A stretch of 64,000 nucleotides of DNA from CALBPI01 sp039027435 (lineage in GTDB: Bacteria; Pseudomonadota; Gammaproteobacteria; Steroidobacterales; Woeseiaceae). The notes beneath the pieces were generated by a model that had not been told where the DNA came from, made no database searches, and was given only the letters and a program-made list of their open reading frames with translations. Both the position numbers and the translations under genes were made by a program. The stretch lies in contig JBCCKF010000004.1 in NCBI GenBank assembly GCA_039027435.1, forward strand, positions 124,001-188,000, read 5' to 3'. Every line of letters starts with the position of its first letter. Position 1 is the first letter of the stretch. Positions 1-8,856 of this stretch are shown in pieces.

Positions 1-477
1 GAAGCGACCCTGCTCAATCGCGACGTTCGCAGCGAGCATCTGGCGCTCGGCGTCCAGTTCCTTGGGCAGGTCCTCACCGATGGCGTTCAACGCCTGCGCG
101 GCACCTTCAAGGTAGCCACGCTGGTAGCGGATTTTCGCGAGGAAGAACCAGGTTCTGTCTCGCACTTCCGGGCGAGTCTTGCTCGCCAACAACTGATCGA
201 AAATCTTGCCCGCTTCATCATGCAGTCCGTAGGACAGTGCGAGCCCACCGCGTAGCAGCTCCGCGTCCTCATCGTGGTGCGTCAGGCTGTCGCGTTGTTG
301 CGCGGCGGTGAGCCTGACAATCGCATTGAAGTAGTCGCCCTTGTAGAAGTGGAACAGCACATCTCCGTAATACGGATCGCGCACCACAACGGGATCGCCA
401 ACATCACCATCCGCATGAAGCGCAGATGCCGACAGCAGTAAAGCAAGGCTCAGAACAAAAGCGATAGAGAATTTCAC
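1..477 (-). CDS. Secreted helical-repeat (TPR-like) protein, 3' end beyond window
   Basis: The gene runs off the left edge of the window; 159 codons are visible. It appears to start at a GTG, giving a typical Sec signal peptide (MKFSIAFVLSLALLLSASALHA) and a mature protein starting near DGDVG. The mature part is rich in short amphipathic helices with TPR-like spacing (FYKGDYFNAIVRL, LLRGGLALSYGLHDEAGKIF, KIRYQRGYLEGAAQAL), so it is probably a periplasmic TPR-like scaffold. It lies 9 bp behind the coiled-coil protein gene and 556 bp behind the TlpA-like gene, so the three probably form one operon. I do not recognise a specific family, and no ribosome binding site is obvious at the GTG. Confidence 0.7.
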   Translation of the reverse strand, partial: MKFSIAFVLSLALLLSASALHADGDVGDPVVVRDPYYGDVLFHFYKGDYFNAIVRLTAAQQRDSLTHHDEDAELLRGGLALSYGLHDEAGKIFDQLLASKTRPEVRDRTWFFLAKIRYQRGYLEGAAQALNAIGEDLPKELDAERQMLAANVAIEQGRF

Positions 478-486
478 GACCGACGC

Positions 487-1011
487 TTATTCCCACTCGG
501 AGATGAAAAACTCGGGCTGCAGCTTCGACTGGCGATCAGAGATTCTGAGCTCCATATATTTCGCGCCGAGACCTTTCTCGAAAGTCATTTCGGCGCCGCG
601 CCGGTAGTCACGACCCTGAGGTCCCTTACCGACGAAAAAGGCAACCAACTCGTGCTCACCGGCTTTCAGGTTCTCGATATGTAGGCGGTGCACGCCGCCG
701 CGGATCAACGCTTCAACCTCCTTCTCGGAGTAGAGGTAGTTCGCCACCTCCTTGCCGTTGATCTTGACCTGCACAGCATCGAGTGCGAAGAAATCACCGA
801 TATCCATAGAGACGAACAGTGCTACCTGGGAGTTCGCAGGGAACAGCAGTTCCTCCTCCAGCAAAAACAACTCGCGATTGAGCGCCAGCACTTCCTTCTT
901 AAGGTCTTGCACCTCGGCGTCTAGCTCGCGCGATGTGTCATCGGCGATCACCGTAGAGGTCATGGCGGCGGTAACTAGCGTCACCAGCACCTTTGTTAGT
1001 CGTTGCATCAT
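487..1011 (-). CDS. Periplasmic coiled-coil protein of unknown function
   Basis: The 174-residue product starts with a signal peptide (about residues 1-23, ending VIADD). A charged coiled-coil follows (about residues 28-55, LDAEVQDLKKEVLALNRELF), then a compact beta-rich domain. That domain has phrases typical of ligand or PEGA-like beta modules (VKINGKEVANYLY, IENLKAGEHELVAFFVG). An AGGA ribosome binding site lies 7 bases before the ATG. It is the middle gene of a three-gene run with the TlpA-like thioredoxin upstream (22 bp gap). I do not recognise the family; it could be an accessory of a periplasmic or outer-membrane complex. Confidence 0.8.
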   Translation of the reverse strand: MMQRLTKVLVTLVTAAMTSTVIADDTSRELDAEVQDLKKEVLALNRELFLLEEELLFPANSQVALFVSMDIGDFFALDAVQVKINGKEVANYLYSEKEVEALIRGGVHRLHIENLKAGEHELVAFFVGKGPQGRDYRRGAEMTFEKGLGAKYMELRISDRQSKLQPEFFISEWE

Positions 1012-1033
1012 GATCGGGTCCTGTTAGTGCTGA

Positions 1034-1555
1034 TCACTCGCGAAGCAGTTCGCGGATCTGCTCGAGGTATTTGTCTTCGTAGCCCGGCTTGTAACCGTGG
1101 TGTACGTAGCGCACCACGCCCTCTCGATCCAACAGGATCGTGACCGGCATCGCGTTCACCTCGTACTGCTCGCTCACTTTCTTGGTGCTGTCGAATACCA
1201 CCGGGAATGTCACGCCAAGCGACTCAATCATCTCCTCGGCGCGACGCGGATCGTCATCGATGTTCACACCGAGGAGGCTGAACCCAACTCGGTTGTACCG
1301 GCTGTGCATCTCGTCGAGCAGTGGCATTTCCTCGCGGCAGGGCCCGCACCAGGTCGCCCAGAAATTGATCATCACAACCTCACCGCGAAGATCGCTGAGG
1401 CTGACCTGCTCTCCCGCGCTGTTTTGCAGTGAGAAATCGGGTGCTTCTTTGCCGTCCAAGCCGCCCGAGGCGCCTGCTACGGTCGCGAGAACCATCGCGC
1501 CCGCGAACGCTGCCAAGACGCGTCGCCCCTGTTGCCAACCAGCCCATCGATTCAT
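1034..1555 (-). CDS. TlpA/ResA-type thiol:disulfide oxidoreductase
   Basis: This is a 173-residue thioredoxin-fold protein of the TlpA/ResA family, expected to reduce or exchange disulfides in the periplasm. A membrane anchor or signal segment spans about residues 12-30. The active site WCGPC follows, with catalytic Cys70 and Cys73, and the cis-proline motif NAMPVTIL is present. I chose the ATG giving MNRWAGW because a perfect AAGGAGA ribosome binding site precedes it by 6 bases; a longer version starting 17 codons upstream would bury that site. It heads the operon with the two periplasmic proteins downstream. The partner (cytochrome c apoprotein or another cysteine protein) cannot be read from the sequence. 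Confidence 0.92.
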   Translation of the reverse strand: MNRWAGWQQGRRVLAAFAGAMVLATVAGASGGLDGKEAPDFSLQNSAGEQVSLSDLRGEVVMINFWATWCGPCREEMPLLDEMHSRYNRVGFSLLGVNIDDDPRRAEEMIESLGVTFPVVFDSTKKVSEQYEVNAMPVTILLDREGVVRYVHHGYKPGYEDKYLEQIRELLRE

Positions 1556-1907
1556 CGGTAATCTCCTTAAGATCGCGTGCGTCCCGCACGCATTAAGCAG
1601 CGCCAATGGCCCTGCCGCAGCGGGTTAACGTAATACTCGCAGTCGATACCGGCGGGAGCCGTGACCAAAGTCACAGTAACCGCTGAGGACGGCGGGCATA
1701 CGTCACAAGCTGCTCCAAAGCAGAGAAGGAGCAAATTGCATGCCAGTGACTATTTGCAGGCGAATCCCGAGGAATTTGGGATTATGTGGCACGCACGTTG
1801 TCGTCAACCACCTACGCCGCGACCGACGGACCGCCTTAAGTCACTGAATTTTCGTCCATTGCGCTGTCGGTTGAATGCGACAGCAGTGACACTCAGAGTC
1901 GGTCGGC
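1556..1907. other. Intergenic region between tlpA-like and apbE genes
   Basis: About 350 bases carry no convincing gene. It holds the presumed promoter of the tlpA-like operon (reading leftwards) and the 3' flank of apbE. A plus-strand ORF of about 100 codons crosses into the 3' end of apbE and has no family features. A short ORF of 35 codons near 1740 has a decent ribosome binding site (GAAGGAGC) but no recognisable content. A CRP-like palindrome at 1660-1675 is listed separately. Confidence 0.6.
1660..1675. promoter_or_regulatory. CRP/FNR-family-like palindrome
   Basis: The sequence CGTGA-CCAAAG-TCACA matches the CRP consensus TGTGA-N6-TCACA at nine of ten informative positions. It lies about 105 bp upstream of the tlpA-like start codon, a plausible activator position. 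That this organism has a CRP/Vfr-type regulator is an assumption, and one short match can arise by chance. Confidence 0.35.
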
Positions 1908-2870
1908 TTAGTCCCCTGCACCAAGACCCGATGAGTAGTGGAGGTCGCGGTTCTTGTCGATGACAACGGCATCGAAACCGTCCATCCGTTCGATCAGGGC
2001 CAGTCCGTCCTCTACGCCCATCACGAACACCGAAGTGGAGAGCGCATCGGTCATCGTTGCATCTGGCCCGATAATCGTGACGCTCTGAACTTCGCGTGCG
2101 GAGTCGCCGGTGGTCGGACTAATGATGTGGTGATAGCGCACTTCGCCCTCGTCAAAGTAACGCTCGTAGTCTCCGGACGTCGAGACCGCCTCGTCTACGA
2201 GAGGCAGTCGTATTGCAATTTCAGTCTTGTCACGAGGATCCTGGATCCCGACCAACCAGGGCTGACCACGGCGATCGCCCAACAAGCGAGAATCGCCGCC
2301 CGCACTGACCGATGCGTACTGGATACCCATCTCGCGCAGCAGCGCAACAGAACGCTCGACAGCGTAGCCTTTCGCAATTCCGCCTAGATTGATGCGCACA
2401 CCCTCCTGCAGGAACGACACGGTTTCCTTCGCCGGGTTCAGCACGACAAATCGATAGTCAATTTTCTCGACCGCTTTCTCGATCGTTTCCGGATCGGGCC
2501 TTTCCCCTTCACGAAAATCATAGTATTGACCAACGCTGTCGTAGGTGATGTCGAAGCGCCCGTCCGTCATTTCCGAAACCGCCAGCGCTCTCTTGATTAA
2601 GGAGAACAGCTCGGCGCCGGCATCGATCGGCTGCTTATGCGCCTCACGGTTAATTGCCGAGATGCGACTGTCGGGCTTGTAGGTACTCATCAAGCGCTCG
2701 ATCCGGGCAATTTCGTCGAGTACAACCCGGATCGCTTCCTGACCGCGCTCCTCATCGGGATGCCAGAGACGTACGGTAATTCGCGTGCCCATCAAGGACT
2801 CTGTCTGACCGTGCCACTCCGCGTGCACTGGCGCGGTTGCGCAAATCAGCGCAAACAATACTGAGATCAT
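1908..2870 (-). CDS. apbE: FAD:protein FMN transferase (ApbE)
   Basis: ApbE attaches FMN covalently to threonine in periplasmic subunits of flavoproteins such as NqrB/NqrC or RnfG. Family motifs are visible: SLMGTRITVRL near the mature N-terminus, GGIAKGYAVERSV, SAGGDSRLLG and the C-terminal TDALSTSVFVMG with the metal/FAD-binding Asp-Ala-x-Ser-Thr. I chose the Met giving MISVLFALICATAPVHA, a clean signal peptide without a lipobox. Longer in-frame starts reach back into the divergent lemA gene and are unlikely. The start is uncertain because no clear ribosome binding site precedes it. No Nqr or Rnf genes are in the window, so its target is unknown. Confidence 0.93.
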   Translation of the reverse strand: MISVLFALICATAPVHAEWHGQTESLMGTRITVRLWHPDEERGQEAIRVVLDEIARIERLMSTYKPDSRISAINREAHKQPIDAGAELFSLIKRALAVSEMTDGRFDITYDSVGQYYDFREGERPDPETIEKAVEKIDYRFVVLNPAKETVSFLQEGVRINLGGIAKGYAVERSVALLREMGIQYASVSAGGDSRLLGDRRGQPWLVGIQDPRDKTEIAIRLPLVDEAVSTSGDYERYFDEGEVRYHHIISPTTGDSAREVQSVTIIGPDATMTDALSTSVFVMGVEDGLALIERMDGFDAVVIDKNRDLHYSSGLGAGD

Positions 2871-2931
2871 TGGCGCGATTCGCGCGCGCAGCGTATCCTT
2901 AACGTATTCATATTCCGAGGAATTTTTGATC

Positions 2932-3522
2932 ATGACAAACTTTCTGATCTTTCTCGCCATCGTTGCAGGCATCGTATTTTTTGCGATCAGCATTTACAAC
3001 CGATTGGTTAACGGTCGCAACCGTGTAAAGAACGGCTTCGCCCAGATCGACGTTCAACTGAGCCGGCGCTACGACCTGATCCCGAATTTGATTGAGGCGG
3101 TCAAAGGGTACATGGCCCATGAAAAGGACACGTTGGAGGCTGTGATCAACGCACGCAACGCCGCCATGAGCGGACTGAATGCCGCCAAGCAGGATCCGAC
3201 CGACCCCTCTGCCATTGCATCCTTGGGCGCGGCCGAGTCATTGCTGGGTGGTGCGCTCGGAAAACTCTTTGCACTTGCGGAAGCGTATCCCGACCTGAAA
3301 GCCAACGAGAACATGATGCAGTTTCAGGAAGAGCTGACCACGACAGAAAACAAGATTGCGTTCGCTCGACAAGCGTTCAACGATTCTGTGCTGAGCTACA
3401 ACAACCTGAGAGAAAATTTCCCGAACAGTCTGATCGCAGGACCTTTCAACTTTGAAGCGGCGAGCTACCTCGATATTGGAGATGAATCGCGCAGAGAGCC
3501 GGTAGCGGTTTCCTTCAGCTAA
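2932..3522 (+). CDS. lemA: LemA family protein
   Basis: This is a membrane-anchored LemA protein of 196 residues. It has one N-terminal transmembrane helix (about residues 3-21) followed by the characteristic long helical region (NGFAQIDVQLSRRYDLIPNL, KGYMAHEKDTLEAVINARNA). The function of LemA is poorly defined; it is often encoded beside HtpX-type or other membrane peptidases. Here it is 30 bp before an M48 peptidase gene, which strongly suggests co-transcription. The ATG is preceded by GAGG 11 bases upstream. A TTG two codons earlier is an alternative with better spacing. The promoter must overlap the 5' end of divergent apbE. Confidence 0.93.
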   Translation: MTNFLIFLAIVAGIVFFAISIYNRLVNGRNRVKNGFAQIDVQLSRRYDLIPNLIEAVKGYMAHEKDTLEAVINARNAAMSGLNAAKQDPTDPSAIASLGAAESLLGGALGKLFALAEAYPDLKANENMMQFQEELTTTENKIAFARQAFNDSVLSYNNLRENFPNSLIAGPFNFEAASYLDIGDESRREPVAVSFS

Positions 3523-3552
3523 TGGCCAGGGTCAGAGGACGCTGACCGCACA

Positions 3553-5502
3553 ATGAACTTCTTCGAAGCTCAGGATCAATCGCGCCGCAACACGCGACGG
3601 CTAGTGGTGCTCTTTGCGATCGCGACGTTACTCATCGTAGCGGCGTCGACGCTCGTGATTGAAGCCGCCTTTTCCATGTTCAACCTCAGCCAGTCCGGTG
3701 CCGCCGTGACGACTGGTCAATATGGCGCGATTAAACCGTGGGCGTTCGTCGACCCCGTTCGCATCGCAATTATCGCGGGCGTGGTTTTGTTGTGCATTTT
3801 GGTGGCCAGCGCATTTCGCGTCGCCCAACTCGGTAGCGGCGGTGCGCGCATTGCACAAGAAATGGGCGGCACGTTGGTCACGGGCAATACGCAAGACTTG
3901 CAACGCAAGCGCCTGTTGAATGTGGTCGAAGAAATGGCCATCGCCTCGGGTGTCCCGGTGCCCCAAGTATTCGTGCTTGAACATGAGGCTGGTATCAATG
4001 CATTCGCGGCCGGCTTCACCACAGCGGATGCCGCCGTTGCCGTCACACGCGGCACGCTCGAGACCTTGAATCGCGCCGAGTTGCAGGGCGTCATCGCACA
4101 CGAGTTCAGCCATATTCTGAACGGAGACATGCGACTCAATCTGCGACTGGTTGGCATCTTGTTCGGCATCATCGTGATCGGCCAGGTCGGCCGCATAATG
4201 ATGCGCACCGGCAGTCGCGTACGCGTATCCCGTCGGTCCAACAACGGCGGGAATCCAGCGCTGTTCATCGGTATCGCGCTCTTCCTGATCGGTGCGATCG
4301 GCGTGCTTGCGGCAAGACTGATCCGGGCCGGTGTTTCCAGGCAGCGCGAGTACCTCGCGGACGCCTCAGCCGTGCAGTTCACCCGACAGACCGATGGCAT
4401 CGCCGGTGCGCTCGCAAAAATTGGTGGGCTGGATACCGGGTCGCGGTTAACAGAAGCCGATGGAGAAGAGATCTCTCATATGCTGTTTGCTACAGGGGGA
4501 CGTCGGGTCTGGCTTTCCGCCCTCGCCTCGCATCCCCCTCTCGAGGATCGTATACGCAAACTCGATCCCGCATTGGCCAAGCGGATGGTCGATGCTGACT
4601 GGCAGGCCAATGCGCTGATCCGTGAGGTCGAAACAGGTGTCTCCGGTTTTGCAGCCTACGGTGGAGCGCGCGTTAACAACCTTGACGCAGAAACGCTGGC
4701 CAACCGTATCGGTCGACCGGACGATGCCGACATTGCCGTTGCAGCGGGGCTTAGGCACGCGCTGCCCCCTTCTATCGAGGATGCCGCTCACTCGCCGGAG
4801 TGGGCTTTCTACCTGGTGATTGCGCTTGCTACGGTCCCCGAGCATTCGGAACGTCGCAATCAAATGAACTATCTCCTGCCTCGAATCGGCGAGATGCGCC
4901 TGCAGCGCGTGGATGAGTATGCCGACGCGATTCATGAATTGGGCGCGCAATATCGACTACCGATTCTCGAGCTTTGTTTCCCGGCGCTCAAGGAACGCCC
5001 GAGCGGGCAGATCCGCTTCCTGCTCGATTTGATCGACGGCGTCATTGCCACGACAACCCATGCCGCGCTCGGACAATACGCGCTGCGCCAACTGTTGGAA
5101 TACAGTCTTGAGGCCAGTCTGAACCCGGCGTCGATGGCACGTGCCACACGCCATCTCGGGCAACGCAGTGTTCTCGCCGCTGCTGGCGATTTGCTCACCA
5201 TTGTTGCCGTTCAAGGCAGCGATACACCGGAGGCAGCGAGAGAGGCGGCGCGCGCGGGACTCGCTGTTCTGGGAATCGAACACGCGGTGGCGCCTCGCCC
5301 ACTTGAAGACAGCGCAAATCTGCTTCGCACACTTCAAGGAATGATCGGCCGTGACCTGCATCGCTTGCTACGTGCGCTCCTGGAAACGGTACAGCACGAC
5401 CGACTCATCACACTTGAGGAGGCCGAGCTCATGCGCCTGATTTGCGCCGCGCTCGGGTGTCCGCTGCCGCCGATGATCGCTGAGTTTGCGGTGAACCCTT
5501 AG
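3553..5502 (+). CDS. M48 family (HtpX-like) membrane metallopeptidase with long C-terminal extension
   Basis: The protein resembles HtpX/Ste24 zinc peptidases that act on membrane proteins. Two transmembrane helices lie at about residues 18-40 and 72-90. The zinc motif HEFSH is at residues 183-187, followed by two more hydrophobic helices and the third ligand in REYLADASAV near residue 265. At 649 residues it is more than twice the length of E. coli HtpX (293). The extra ~330 residues form an alpha-helical C-terminal domain with no motif I recognise, perhaps a substrate or partner-binding module. It follows lemA in the same operon. Confidence 0.93.
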   Translation: MNFFEAQDQSRRNTRRLVVLFAIATLLIVAASTLVIEAAFSMFNLSQSGAAVTTGQYGAIKPWAFVDPVRIAIIAGVVLLCILVASAFRVAQLGSGGARIAQEMGGTLVTGNTQDLQRKRLLNVVEEMAIASGVPVPQVFVLEHEAGINAFAAGFTTADAAVAVTRGTLETLNRAELQGVIAHEFSHILNGDMRLNLRLVGILFGIIVIGQVGRIMMRTGSRVRVSRRSNNGGNPALFIGIALFLIGAIGVLAARLIRAGVSRQREYLADASAVQFTRQTDGIAGALAKIGGLDTGSRLTEADGEEISHMLFATGGRRVWLSALASHPPLEDRIRKLDPALAKRMVDADWQANALIREVETGVSGFAAYGGARVNNLDAETLANRIGRPDDADIAVAAGLRHALPPSIEDAAHSPEWAFYLVIALATVPEHSERRNQMNYLLPRIGEMRLQRVDEYADAIHELGAQYRLPILELCFPALKERPSGQIRFLLDLIDGVIATTTHAALGQYALRQLLEYSLEASLNPASMARATRHLGQRSVLAAAGDLLTIVAVQGSDTPEAAREAARAGLAVLGIEHAVAPRPLEDSANLLRTLQGMIGRDLHRLLRALLETVQHDRLITLEEAELMRLICAALGCPLPPMIAEFAVNP

Positions 5503-5552
5503 CGACGGTTATTGTCAAAACAGCACGATAAGAATTGCGTCGGAGGAGATGA

Positions 5553-6365
5553 ATGATGAAGCGAGCGTTGAGCGCCTGGTCAGGGTTGCTGCTGGCCGCA
5601 GGAATATGGCTGAGCCCCACGGCACAGTCCTCCGACCTGGACAAGAAGCTGGAAGAAGCCACGGAAGTGGTCAATACCTTTCACGCGATACCAGAACAAG
5701 GCATCCCCACGGCGTTGTTGGAACGCGCCTATGCGATCGCCGTGATCCCCGACATGATCAAGGCGGGTTTCGTCGTTGCGGGCCGGCATGGGCGTGGCGT
5801 CATCAGTACTCGCACCGACACCGGGTGGAGCGACCCCGCTTTCATTAAGCTCACCGGCGGCAGTATCGGCTGGCAAGCGGGTGTTCAGGCAGCAGATTTG
5901 GTGCTTGTCTTCACCAATAAGCGTGGCGTGGAGAACCTGAGTCGGGGCAAGTTCACCCTTGGAGCGGACGCGGCGGTAGCAGCGGGTCCACTGGGTCGCA
6001 ACACCTCGGCCGCGACCGACCACCGCTTGAAGGCGGAGGTGTATTCCTACTCTCGAGCACGCGGGCTGTTCGCAGGCGTTTCTATACAGGGCGCTTCGCT
6101 ACGCATGGATCACAACGCCAATGCCAGTTACTACGTCAGGCCCGGCATCACACCCGATGAGATATTCTCCGGAAACATCGTCGCGCGCCCGGATAGCATC
6201 GCGCCATTCAGGCAATCGCTGAACGCATCCACCGCAGTGGACAACGAACGATCATCAGCACAGGTCGCAGAGTCGGGCAACAACAATCAGCAACCGGCGG
6301 AACGAGAGGCCAGTGGCGTGACAACCTACGCTATCGGCGAACGCACAGCTGAGGACAGTGACTGA
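5553..6365 (+). CDS. SYLF (Ysc84/DUF500) lipid-binding domain protein, secreted
   Basis: The 270-residue product has a signal peptide (about residues 1-25, ending TAQS) and a SYLF/Ysc84 domain. Typical phrases are AYAIAVIPDMIKAGFVVAGRHGRGVI, GGSIGWQAGVQAADLVLVF and LGADAAVAAGPLGR. In bacteria these proteins are periplasmic or outer-membrane associated and are thought to bind lipids. The final ~60 residues are polar and low in complexity. A very strong ribosome binding site (CGGAGGAGA) precedes two consecutive ATGs; I used the first. It lies 50 bp after the M48 gene and may share its transcript. Confidence 0.92.
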   Translation: MMKRALSAWSGLLLAAGIWLSPTAQSSDLDKKLEEATEVVNTFHAIPEQGIPTALLERAYAIAVIPDMIKAGFVVAGRHGRGVISTRTDTGWSDPAFIKLTGGSIGWQAGVQAADLVLVFTNKRGVENLSRGKFTLGADAAVAAGPLGRNTSAATDHRLKAEVYSYSRARGLFAGVSIQGASLRMDHNANASYYVRPGITPDEIFSGNIVARPDSIAPFRQSLNASTAVDNERSSAQVAESGNNNQQPAEREASGVTTYAIGERTAEDSD

Positions 6366-6370
6366 CCCAG

Positions 6371-6835
6371 CTAGCGGTCGTTATCGGATTCGACAAGCAC
6401 CGAGGAATCCGGATCGATACCGATCGCTCTGGCCTCTTCCGGCGTGAGTGCTTGACCGCTTTCGATTTTGGATTCTGCGGAAGCGACCAACTGCGCGCGC
6501 CGCCGCTCATCGGCCTCGTCGCGTGCCTCTTGTTGTCGACGCAATCGATTCAGCTCCGCTTCCGAGGCTTTTTCGCGCGCGTCCCGACGCGCCTCTTCCT
6601 GAGCCGCTGACAATCTGGCTGCAGCCTGCCGAGCAGCCTTACATTCCGGATCTCTTACCGCCATTTTTCGGTCCTTGCGGCACTCGAGAATCTTGGCATC
6701 CATCGCCACTGTGTCCCCGAGAAAATCGGTGACCGTGCGCACCTGGGTTTCTGCCGGGCCGCAGGCGGCCAGTACCATGCAAAAACCTGGAATCAGCCCC
6801 CGATGGATCCGAATTGTTAGTTTTCGTTGACGCAT
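6371..6835 (-). CDS. EexN-like lipoprotein
   Basis: The protein has an N-terminal signal ending in the lipobox LAAC (MRQRKLTIRIHRG to FCMVLAAC), so it should be lipidated. The next ~45 residues (TVTDFLGD, ILECRKDR, DPECKAARQAA) fit the EexN family pattern, with two conserved cysteines and a trailing Ala/Arg-rich helix. EexN was named for entry exclusion in IncN plasmids, but many chromosomal homologues have no known role. The C-terminal half is a charged helix rich in Ala, Arg and Glu. The start is uncertain: an upstream ATG at 6871 is possible, and neither has a good ribosome binding site. It ends 5 bp from the convergent SYLF gene. Confidence 0.75.
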   Translation of the reverse strand: MRQRKLTIRIHRGLIPGFCMVLAACGPAETQVRTVTDFLGDTVAMDAKILECRKDRKMAVRDPECKAARQAAARLSAAQEEARRDAREKASEAELNRLRRQQEARDEADERRRAQLVASAESKIESGQALTPEEARAIGIDPDSSVLVESDNDR

Positions 6836-6972
6836 GCTTCGAGTTTTGGTTTCGTCGCTTTCGCTGAACATAATCGATTTACGACATTTCTGTAAGCAAT
6901 TGTCACCGATTTGAGACAGTCGAAGAAGTGATCGGAGTATCATTTGCAAGGTCGGTTTCGGGAGGTCCAAGA

Positions 6973-8856
6973 TTGCGCAATGAGAACCAGTTCTCACTCC
7001 TGAGTACGCCACGTTTCCTCGCCTACTTCATTACCCAGTGTCTCGGCGCACTGAACGACAATGTGTTGCGCAACGGTCTGGTGATGCTGGTCACCTATGG
7101 GGTGATCGAGTACGCCGGTGGCTCAGCAGACATCCTCGCGAATGTTGTGGGTGCGGTATTCATTCTGCCTTTCTTGCTGTTTTCTGCACCGGCTGGCCAA
7201 ATCGCAGACCGCATGGACAAGGCGCATCTCATTCGACGCGTCAAAGCATGTGAGGTCCTGCTTGCGCTGCTGGCGTTGGCGATGTTGGCGCTTCAGACGG
7301 TCAACGGGCTGGTAGTGCTGGTTTTCGCCATGGGGGTCCAGTCCACTTTCTTTGGTCCAATCAAATACGCAATTCTCCCGGACCTTGTGCCCCATCAATC
7401 ACTGATCGGCGCCAACGGACTGGTTGAGGGCGGTACCTACCTTGCGATTATTGTCGGACTGTTTATCGGTGGCACCGTATCCACGATCGAAGGCACAGGC
7501 CCCTACCTACTGGGTGGCTGTATTCTGGGACTGGCACTGCTCGGTCTGTTCGCCAGCCGCTCGATACCTTCCATTCCTGCGGCGGACCCGACCATTAAAG
7601 TCAGCTGGAACCTCTGGCGAGACACGTTGGACGTCGTGCGACACGCGCGCACCGAACGGTCGGTTTTTCTTTCGATCATTGGTCTTTCGTGGTTCTGGAC
7701 GTTCGGTTTTGTTGCCCTTATGCAGTTGCCTGCACTCGCTCGCGAGACGCTGAATGCCACGCCCTTTCTGGCTAACCTGCTACTGACCGGTTTCGCGATC
7801 GGCACTGGTGCCGGCGCGTTGCTTTGCGAAAAACTCTCACGGCGGCACATCGAGCTCGGCCTCGTGCCGATCGGTGCGATCGGGCTTAGCCTGTTCGCCG
7901 CTGACATCTGGCTTGCATGGAGTGGTACCCGCGCCACGGAACAAGTCGCGGCCGCAGAATTCTTCACCTCGTTCTCTGGCTGGCGATTGACGCTGGATCT
8001 GGCGCTTCTCGGTGTCTTTGGCGGTTTTTTCAGTGTTCCGCTCTACGCGATGATGCAGGACCGCAGCGCCCCAGAGGTGCGTGCCCGGGTAGTTGCGGCA
8101 AACAACATCTTGAACTCGGTAATGATGATCGCAGGCGCGGGGCTCGCGATCGTTTTACTCACTGTGGGCGTCGATATCCCGGGCATCTTTTTGACGCTCG
8201 CCATGATGAATGCGGCCATCACGGTGTTCCTGTTTATGTTGTTGCCCGAATTCGTGATGCGGCTGGTTGCCTGGATTATCGTAAACGTGATGTATCGCGT
8301 GCGGGTCCGCGGACTACACCACGTGACCGATAGTGGCCCGCTGCTGATCGTCGCGAACCATGTGAGCTTTGTCGACGCCCTGCTGTTGGGTGCCGCGATC
8401 CCGCGACCGGCGCGATTCGTCATGTACTACAAGATCTTTGAGGCACCTGTTCTCAATAGCGTGTTCCGCAGTGCACGGGCCATTCCGATCGCAGGAAAGC
8501 GTGAAAATCCGGAACTCATGGACGCAGCGTTCGCTGCGATCGACGATGCACTGGCCACCGATCACATTGTTTGCATTTTTCCAGAAGGTGGCATCACGAG
8601 AGACGGCACCCTTCAACCCTTTAGACCCGGCGTTGAGCGAATCCTTGCTAGCCGCCCAGTCAACGTACTACCGATAGCGCTAAAGGGGCTTTGGGGAAGC
8701 TGGTTTAGCCGTTCCGATGGCGGCGCTATGCGCAAATGGCCGAGGCGGTTCCGTGCGCCGATTGAGATCGAAATCGGCGAACCGGTACCGGCGAGTGATG
8801 CAGATGCCCAAACGCTCGAAGCGCGTGTGAGAACCCTATTGGCTGACGATGCCTAG
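6973..8856 (+). CDS. LplT-PlsC fusion: MFS lysophospholipid transporter with 1-acylglycerophosphate acyltransferase domain
   Basis: Residues ~10-420 are an MFS-type permease with the LplT-like opening FLAYFITQCLGALNDNVLRN. Residues ~435-610 are a PlsC acyltransferase with the catalytic NHVSFVD (H-x4-D) at about 462-468 and FPEGGITRDG at about 536. This is the pairing used to flip lysophospholipids inward and re-acylate them. Unlike full-length Aas-LplT fusions in some bacteria, there is no acyl-ACP synthetase domain. I chose TTG at 6973 because GGGAGGT sits 7-8 bases before it; the longer GTG at 6928 has no such site. The 3' end overlaps the convergent WD-repeat gene by 21 bp. Confidence 0.9.
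   Translation: MRNENQFSLLSTPRFLAYFITQCLGALNDNVLRNGLVMLVTYGVIEYAGGSADILANVVGAVFILPFLLFSAPAGQIADRMDKAHLIRRVKACEVLLALLALAMLALQTVNGLVVLVFAMGVQSTFFGPIKYAILPDLVPHQSLIGANGLVEGGTYLAIIVGLFIGGTVSTIEGTGPYLLGGCILGLALLGLFASRSIPSIPAADPTIKVSWNLWRDTLDVVRHARTERSVFLSIIGLSWFWTFGFVALMQLPALARETLNATPFLANLLLTGFAIGTGAGALLCEKLSRRHIELGLVPIGAIGLSLFAADIWLAWSGTRATEQVAAAEFFTSFSGWRLTLDLALLGVFGGFFSVPLYAMMQDRSAPEVRARVVAANNILNSVMMIAGAGLAIVLLTVGVDIPGIFLTLAMMNAAITVFLFMLLPEFVMRLVAWIIVNVMYRVRVRGLHHVTDSGPLLIVANHVSFVDALLLGAAIPRPARFVMYYKIFEAPVLNSVFRSARAIPIAGKRENPELMDAAFAAIDDALATDHIVCIFPEGGITRDGTLQPFRPGVERILASRPVNVLPIALKGLWGSWFSRSDGGAMRKWPRRFRAPIEIEIGEPVPASDADAQTLEARVRTLLADDA

Noticed and set aside
1661..1963. ORF of 100 codons in the gap before apbE
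   Set aside because: It overlaps the 3' end of apbE, starts in a putative regulatory palindrome and has no conserved features.
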